DNA of 10,697 nucleotides from an uncultured Alcaligenaceae bacterium (GTDB lineage: Bacteria > Pseudomonadota > Gammaproteobacteria > Burkholderiales > Burkholderiaceae_B), in the NCBI GenBank assembly GCA_937897265.1, contig CALCPT010000295.1, positions 1 through 10,697 of the forward strand. The letters are read 5' to 3'. The notes beneath the pieces are model-generated. The model did not search any database. It was not told the DNA's origin and saw nothing but the letters and a program-made list of their open reading frames with translations. The position numbers and the translations under genes are program-made. Each line of letters begins with the position of its first letter. The first letter of the stretch is position 1. Of this stretch, positions 7,227-10,697 are shown one piece after another.

Positions 7227-7928
7227 TCAAGCGGCTAAGTCAAAAATCAGCACTTCGGCATTGCGACCCTCTGTGAGGGTCAGCACGGTTTCATTTGAGA
7301 CAAATAAGGCGTCGCCTGCGCTTAGGCTGATATCGTTCACCGTAAGCTCGCCTTTGATTAAATGAACGTAGGCCTTACGGGTTGGGTCAAGCGTCAGGCT
7401 TTCGGTTTGGGCCTGATCAAACAAGCCCGCATAAAGTTTGGCATCAGCGTAAATCTTTACGGCATCGTCTTTGCCTTCGTCCGAAGCAATTAACACCAGT
7501 GCGCCTTGTTTTTTGTGTGAGGGTACAGTCTTTTGCTCGTAACTTGGTTTTACATTTTGCTGGTTAGGCATAATCCAAATTTGCAAGAAGTGAGTCTGTT
7601 GACCTTTAGCATGATTGAATTCGCTATGGCGTACGCCCGTACCGGCACTCATGCGTTGCACATCACCTGGTGGGATGCCCTTGACATTGCCTAAGCTATC
7701 ACGATGCGCCAATTCGCCGGCGAGTACGTAGCTAATGATCTCCATGTTCTGGTGACCATGTTCACCAAATCCTTGCTCCGCTTCAATGCGATCTTCATTG
7801 ATCACCCGTAGATTACCCCAGCCCATAAACTCAGCATCGCGGTACCCCGCAAACGAAAATGAGTGAAAGCTTTTCAGCCAGCCATGATCGGCATAGCCGC
7901 GGTCTTGGGATTTTCTGAGAGTGAGCAT
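7227..7928 (-). CDS. Pirin family protein (YhhW-like, bicupin)
   Basis: This is a 233-residue pirin, close in length to E. coli YhhW. The N-terminal cupin contains RGYADHGWLKSFHSFSFAGY, GWGNLRVINEDRI, FGEHGHQNMEIISYVL and GDVQRMSAGTGVRHSEF. The metal ligands are His57, His59, His101 and Glu103, the same positions known for YhhW. The C-terminal half (about 140-233) is the second, metal-free cupin. Pirins bind iron or another metal, and some have quercetin 2,3-dioxygenase activity or act as redox-sensing partners; the role here is not determined. ATG 7928 was chosen because the family homology starts there and a good promoter lies just upstream. A longer frame from TTG 8018 would run across that promoter and add 30 residues unlike pirins. 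The ribosome site before 7928 is poor. The gene lies downstream of the flavin monooxygenase on the same strand. Confidence 0.9.
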   Translation of the reverse strand: MLTLRKSQDRGYADHGWLKSFHSFSFAGYRDAEFMGWGNLRVINEDRIEAEQGFGEHGHQNMEIISYVLAGELAHRDSLGNVKGIPPGDVQRMSAGTGVRHSEFNHAKGQQTHFLQIWIMPNQQNVKPSYEQKTVPSHKKQGALVLIASDEGKDDAVKIYADAKLYAGLFDQAQTESLTLDPTRKAYVHLIKGELTVNDISLSAGDALFVSNETVLTLTEGRNAEVLIFDLAA

Positions 7929-7979
7929 GAGGTAGCCATTTGTGACATCAAGACATACATATTCTGGATGAGTCAAGAC

Positions 7980-8007
7980 ATTATAGGCGCTCGACGACTG
8001 ATACCAA
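7980..8007 (-). promoter_or_regulatory. Sigma70-type promoter for the pirin gene
   Basis: On the minus strand, TTGGTA (8007-8002, 4 of 6 to the -35 consensus) and a perfect TATAAT (7985-7980) are separated by 16 bases. Transcription would begin near 7973, giving a leader of about 45 bases to ATG 7928. It makes pirin transcription at least partly independent of the upstream monooxygenase gene. Confidence 0.7.
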
Positions 8008-8010
8008 CGA

Positions 8011-8041
8011 GGCGACAAGTCGTGCTTGTCGCCCCTGCGAC
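8011..8041. other. Strong inverted repeat between monooxygenase stop and pirin promoter
   Basis: GGCGACAAG (8011-8019), a 5-base loop and CTTGTCGCC (8025-8033) make a perfect 9-pair stem. A second, mutually exclusive short stem is possible between GTCGC (8028-8032) and GCGAC (8037-8041). The element lies just after the monooxygenase stop (8042-8044) and just upstream of the pirin -35 box at 8002-8007. Neither strand has a T run after it, so it is not a classic intrinsic terminator. It may be an operator, a transcript-stabilising hairpin or a weak terminator. Confidence 0.55.
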
Positions 8042-9817
8042 TTAGCTTCGCGGTATTAAGCCCTCTTCGATTGCTTTAATCTGCATGGCTACGTAGCGTG
8101 AATAAATTCTGCAGTTGGTGAAACTGCCGCCCACAAACCAGAGGCCTTCTTGCGCGGTACGGCGCCACATGTTGTTCATCTCGCCATCGGGTGCGATGCC
8201 CCAAACTGGGCCGATCTTATTGGCAATTTCGCTTCCTAGTAATTCTTTGACGACCACCTCTTGAGGAACATAACCTGTACCCATAATCAGCAGATCAGCT
8301 GGCTTGATTGTGCCATCTTTCATGAGTGCGCCTTCGGGTGCGAAGCGTTCGATCTCATCAAATTGCAACAGGCCAATATCGCCACTGACAATGAGATCTG
8401 AGCAACCGGCGTTTAGATAGTAGCCACCGTAGCGCGTACGAATTTTCATCTGATAGCCAGTATCTTCGTCACCCTTATCCCACTTAAAGCCACGAGCGAT
8501 CAGGCCTTCAATCAGTTTTTTATCCAAGTCAATCATACGCGCTGTGACTTGTTTGAAATTACGCTTGGCAACGGGTAACGTGTTGATACTTGATAATAAA
8601 TCGCCATCATCGATGGTGATGCCATCGTACAGGCCATAGGTGAGATGCAAGCTCGGATCAATGCTCACTACGGTAGTTGAGCCACGCTGAATGATCGTTG
8701 TGTCTGCACCGTTGCTATGGAGGTCTTGTGCCACATCGTGCGCGCTGGTGCCAGTGCCAAGCACGAGCGCCTTTTTGCCGTTCCAGGCGGCGCCGCTTGA
8801 GAACGCGCTGGTGTGCATGACTTCGCCTTTGAAGTCTTTGAGCCCAGGCAAATCTGGGATGCGTGGCTTGCCAACCAGGCCGTTTGCAAAAATTAAATGG
8901 CGCGGGCGTACGGTGCGTTCGGTACCATCATTGTTGCGCAGTACGGCTGTCCAGCGAGCTTCGCTCGCATCGTACGTGGCGCTACCAAGCTCTGTGTTGG
9001 TCCAGTTATTGATCTCCATCGTTTGCGCATAGACTTCAAGCCAATTGCCCAACATGTCTTTTGGCAAGTATGAGGGCCAGTGCGGTGGAAAAGGCAGATG
9101 CGGCAAATTATTCAGATCAGTGATGTTGTGGAGTGCCAGCGAGTGATAGCGCTTGCGCCAACTATCACCAATGCGTGGATATTTGTCGATCAGTAACGTA
9201 TCGACACCAAGCAAGACTAGCGAGGCAGCAACGCTCAGGCCGGCTTGGCCGCCCCCCACGATTAACACCGTTGGTTCACGGTCTGCATAGGCCTGACTTT
9301 CGAGGCGTTGATCTTGCCAGTTGGTGCCACCAAAGTTACGCGAATAGGCTGCACCCGTCGGGCGACGTTTGCCAGTTTTCTCTTCAAAGCCGGTCAGCTC
9401 ATTCAGGCTTGTGAGTAGTTGAAACGCTTTTGAGGGATCGCTTGCCAACAAACGAAGTACGCCGTAGCAATGGCCGATATCAGTTTCAAATTGAAACAAA
9501 ATTTCGATGACATCGACACCAATCCGCTTGATTCGGCGAGGGCCTTGACGACCTTCAGCCAGTTTGAAGTCGCGTGCCTTGACGCCGGGTTGCTTGCTTA
9601 AGATCAGGTTTGCGATGGCGTCGATGCCTTCGCTTGGGGTGATTGACCAAGTAAACGCAAACAAGTCGCGCCAATGGCAGTCGGCGTCGAACAGGGCTGC
9701 GAGCCCAGGTTTGTCCTGATGCGCAAGCGCAGCCTCAAACTGGCTGAGCCACTGTGTGGCTAGGGCGTGATCTGGCGTGTTTGTCGCGGCAACGATTGCT
9801 GGTTTACCAAGGTTCAT
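8042..9817 (-). CDS. NTF2-like (SnoaL) domain fused to YUCCA-type FAD/NAD(P)H flavin monooxygenase
   Basis: This 591-residue protein has two parts. Residues about 18-145 resemble a small NTF2/SnoaL-like domain (QWLSQFEAALAHQD, LFDADCHWRDLFAFTW). Residues about 182-591 are a group B flavin monooxygenase. They include the FAD dinucleotide-binding motif VGGGQAG (187-193) and GDSWRKRYHSLALH (217-230). The motif FKGEVMHTSAF (329-339) fits the FxGxxxHxxx(Y/F) pattern of flavin and Baeyer-Villiger monooxygenases. The NADPH-binding LGTGTSAHD (353-361) and the closing MGTGY (512-516) complete the set. Such enzymes use NADPH and oxygen, through a flavin hydroperoxide, to oxidise N, S or carbonyl groups; YUCCA members decarboxylate indole-3-pyruvate to auxin. 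The substrate is unknown, and some related proteins are annotated only as oxidoreductases. The NTF2-like extension recurs in part of the family, so it is not a unique fusion. ATG 9817 has only a weak GAGA ribosome site. Pirin lies downstream. Confidence 0.88.
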   Translation of the reverse strand: MNLGKPAIVAATNTPDHALATQWLSQFEAALAHQDKPGLAALFDADCHWRDLFAFTWSITPSEGIDAIANLILSKQPGVKARDFKLAEGRQGPRRIKRIGVDVIEILFQFETDIGHCYGVLRLLASDPSKAFQLLTSLNELTGFEEKTGKRRPTGAAYSRNFGGTNWQDQRLESQAYADREPTVLIVGGGQAGLSVAASLVLLGVDTLLIDKYPRIGDSWRKRYHSLALHNITDLNNLPHLPFPPHWPSYLPKDMLGNWLEVYAQTMEINNWTNTELGSATYDASEARWTAVLRNNDGTERTVRPRHLIFANGLVGKPRIPDLPGLKDFKGEVMHTSAFSSGAAWNGKKALVLGTGTSAHDVAQDLHSNGADTTIIQRGSTTVVSIDPSLHLTYGLYDGITIDDGDLLSSINTLPVAKRNFKQVTARMIDLDKKLIEGLIARGFKWDKGDEDTGYQMKIRTRYGGYYLNAGCSDLIVSGDIGLLQFDEIERFAPEGALMKDGTIKPADLLIMGTGYVPQEVVVKELLGSEIANKIGPVWGIAPDGEMNNMWRRTAQEGLWFVGGSFTNCRIYSRYVAMQIKAIEEGLIPRS

Positions 9818-9914
9818 AAAAGCTGTCTCGTTAATTTTTGTTTGATAGTGAAAGAGTATTACATTTGCTTACCATTTTCTACTTGTTCGCTGGCCTATGA
9901 CTCGGTAGAGTGCT

Positions 9915-9933
9915 CACTATGCGAAACATAGTG
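9915..9933. other. Hairpin abutting the start of the small membrane protein gene
   Basis: CACTATG (9915-9921), loop CGAAA and CATAGTG (9927-9933) form a perfect 7-pair stem, extendable by a T-G and a C-G pair into the GTG at 9935. It lies in the 117-base gap between the divergent monooxygenase and small-protein genes. It could limit translation from GTG 9935 or be an operator. No clear promoter was found in the gap. Confidence 0.45.
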
Positions 9934-9934
9934 G

Positions 9935-10267
9935 GTGAAAATGGCTGGCATGGACGCCCGCATGGATGAGCGCACCGTACAAACCAAAGAAGAGTTTTCG
10001 AGAATAAGGCAAGATTTGGGTGACTTCAAAGTGCAAGTCACTAAGCAGATCACAAACTTAAAATATATTGTTGTCACCACGGGTGTGGCGTCTGTGATCG
10101 GGCTTTACTCGGCAAATGTGGCGACGATGCAAGCTCTGTTAGCAGCTTATGATTCGGGTAAAGCCATGGCGATCCAATTTGCTAAGACGGCTGATCGACT
10201 CGATCGAATCTCAGAGCGGCTAGATGCCCAAGAGCAAAAAATCAGTCAAAAGATTAACGCTCAGTAA
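9935..10267 (+). CDS. Small single-pass membrane protein with flanking coiled coils, unknown function
   Basis: I do not recognise the family. The frame gives up to 110 residues. Residues about 5-42 are charged and probably helical or coiled coil (DERTVQTKEEFSRIRQDLG). Residues about 44-62 form one hydrophobic segment (YIVVTTGVASVIGLYSANV), a likely membrane span. The tail (about 82-110) is again charged with heptad-like spacing (TADRLDRISERLDAQEQKI). It looks like a small inner-membrane protein that could self-associate; no catalytic motif is visible. The start is uncertain: GTG 9935 is first after an in-frame TAG at 9929, while ATG 9941, 9950 and 9962 are alternatives with GGTGA at 9934-9938 as a possible ribosome site. 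Protein-like composition and an intact frame support it being real. It is divergent from the monooxygenase and convergent with the ABC permease, so context gives no role. Confidence 0.6.
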   Translation: MKMAGMDARMDERTVQTKEEFSRIRQDLGDFKVQVTKQITNLKYIVVTTGVASVIGLYSANVATMQALLAAYDSGKAMAIQFAKTADRLDRISERLDAQEQKISQKINAQ

Positions 10268-10300
10268 TTGAGCGATTCAGGCAAAGCACAGTCCATGAGC

Positions 10301-10697
10301 TTACCGATGTTTCGGATCAAGCGCATCGCGTAAGCCATCGCCCAACAAATTAAACGACAGCACCAGCACAAAAATTGCTAGACCTGGCCAAACAGCCATC
10401 CAGGGTGCGGTATCCATGAAGTTTTTCGCAGTATTAAGCATACTGCCCCAGCTCGGATCAGGCGGTTGCTGGCCAAGACCTAAAAATGACAGACTGGCTT
10501 CTGCGATCACCGCTGAAGCGATCGCTAGCGACGCTTGCACGATCAGGGGCGCGGTCACGTTAGGCAAAATATGAGACACCGCAATCCTGAGTGGATGACA
10601 GCCTACCGCGCGCGCCGCTTCAACATAATCCTCAACTTTGATCTGCAAGACTTGCGCACGCGTTAAGCGAACAAAAATTGGAGAAGCTGATACGCCG
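10301..10697 (-). CDS. DppC/OppC-type ABC transporter permease, C-terminal part (cut by window edge)
   Basis: The frame is open to the right edge, so the gene's start lies outside; about 131 C-terminal residues are visible. They hold the cytoplasmic EAA loop of peptide-type permeases (DYVEAARAVG then HILPN), followed by APLIVQASLAIASAVIAEASLSFLGLG, then QPPDPSWGSML and the final membrane segment with FNLLGDGLRDALDPKHR. These are classic features of the DppC/OppC/NikC subfamily, the second permease of dipeptide, oligopeptide, nickel or glutathione importers. The EAA loop contacts the ATPase subunit. TTG at 10648 is an internal codon because homology continues upstream (SPIFVRLTRAQVL). The partner permease, binding protein and ATPases are not in the window. 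The ligand cannot be told from this part. It is convergent with the small membrane protein gene, 33 bases away, and no intrinsic terminator is visible between them. Confidence 0.92.
   Translation of the reverse strand, partial: GVSASPIFVRLTRAQVLQIKVEDYVEAARAVGCHPLRIAVSHILPNVTAPLIVQASLAIASAVIAEASLSFLGLGQQPPDPSWGSMLNTAKNFMDTAPWMAVWPGLAIFVLVLSFNLLGDGLRDALDPKHR

Noticed and set aside
10646..10648. TTG 10648 as the start of the ABC permease gene
   Set aside because: The permease homology continues upstream in frame to the window edge, so the gene is truncated by the window and this codon is internal.

Overview
The window looks like a chromosomal stretch of a betaproteobacterium, most likely Burkholderiales and perhaps Alcaligenaceae. 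This is inferred from the orphan Bug-type tripartite-tricarboxylate-transporter (TTT) binding protein, paired CoA-transferases, a GST of the KNYSSWSLRPW type, a pirin and a DppC-like permease, all with moderate GC. No tRNA, rRNA, insertion sequence, phage gene or CRISPR array was seen, and no stretch over 300 bases lacks a gene.

Layout. (1) Plus strand, 1-2068: the 3' part of a single-chain SCOT-type 3-oxoacid CoA-transferase, then a class III (CaiB/BaiF) CoA-transferase, close enough to be one operon. (2) Plus strand, 2238-5152: a Bug-type periplasmic solute-binding protein whose stop overlaps a possible start of a gamma-glutamyltranspeptidase-fold hydrolase. The hydrolase is followed by a strong intrinsic terminator. 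(3) Minus strand, 5166-6365: a 12-TM MFS transporter, convergent with the hydrolase; its last codons lie inside that terminator. (4) Plus strand, 6547-7224: a glutathione S-transferase family gene, preceded by a 39-bp-period tandem repeat. (5) Minus strand, 7227-9817: a two-domain protein (NTF2-like plus YUCCA-type flavin monooxygenase), then a pirin with its own sigma70-type promoter. (6) Plus strand, about 9935-10267: a small single-pass membrane protein of unknown function. (7) Minus strand, 10301 to the right edge: the C-terminal part of a dipeptide/oligopeptide-type ABC permease.

How the genes may work together. Regions 1-3 suggest uptake and breakdown of an organic acid or amide-linked compound. 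The Bug protein would bind a carboxylated solute, the Ntn hydrolase would cleave an amide bond, the CoA-transferases would activate and process acid products, and the MFS carrier would move an anion. The substrate is unknown. The hydrolase keeps its likely catalytic Thr but appears to lack residues that bind glutamate in true gamma-glutamyltranspeptidases, so it probably does not act on glutathione. Regions 4 and 5 are plausible redox or xenobiotic enzymes with no clear shared pathway.

I do not see a convincing new multi-gene system. The points most worth checking are the remodelled GGT-like active site coupled to the Bug gene, the repeat array before the GST gene, the corrected pirin start with its promoter, and the terminator overlapping the MFS stop.
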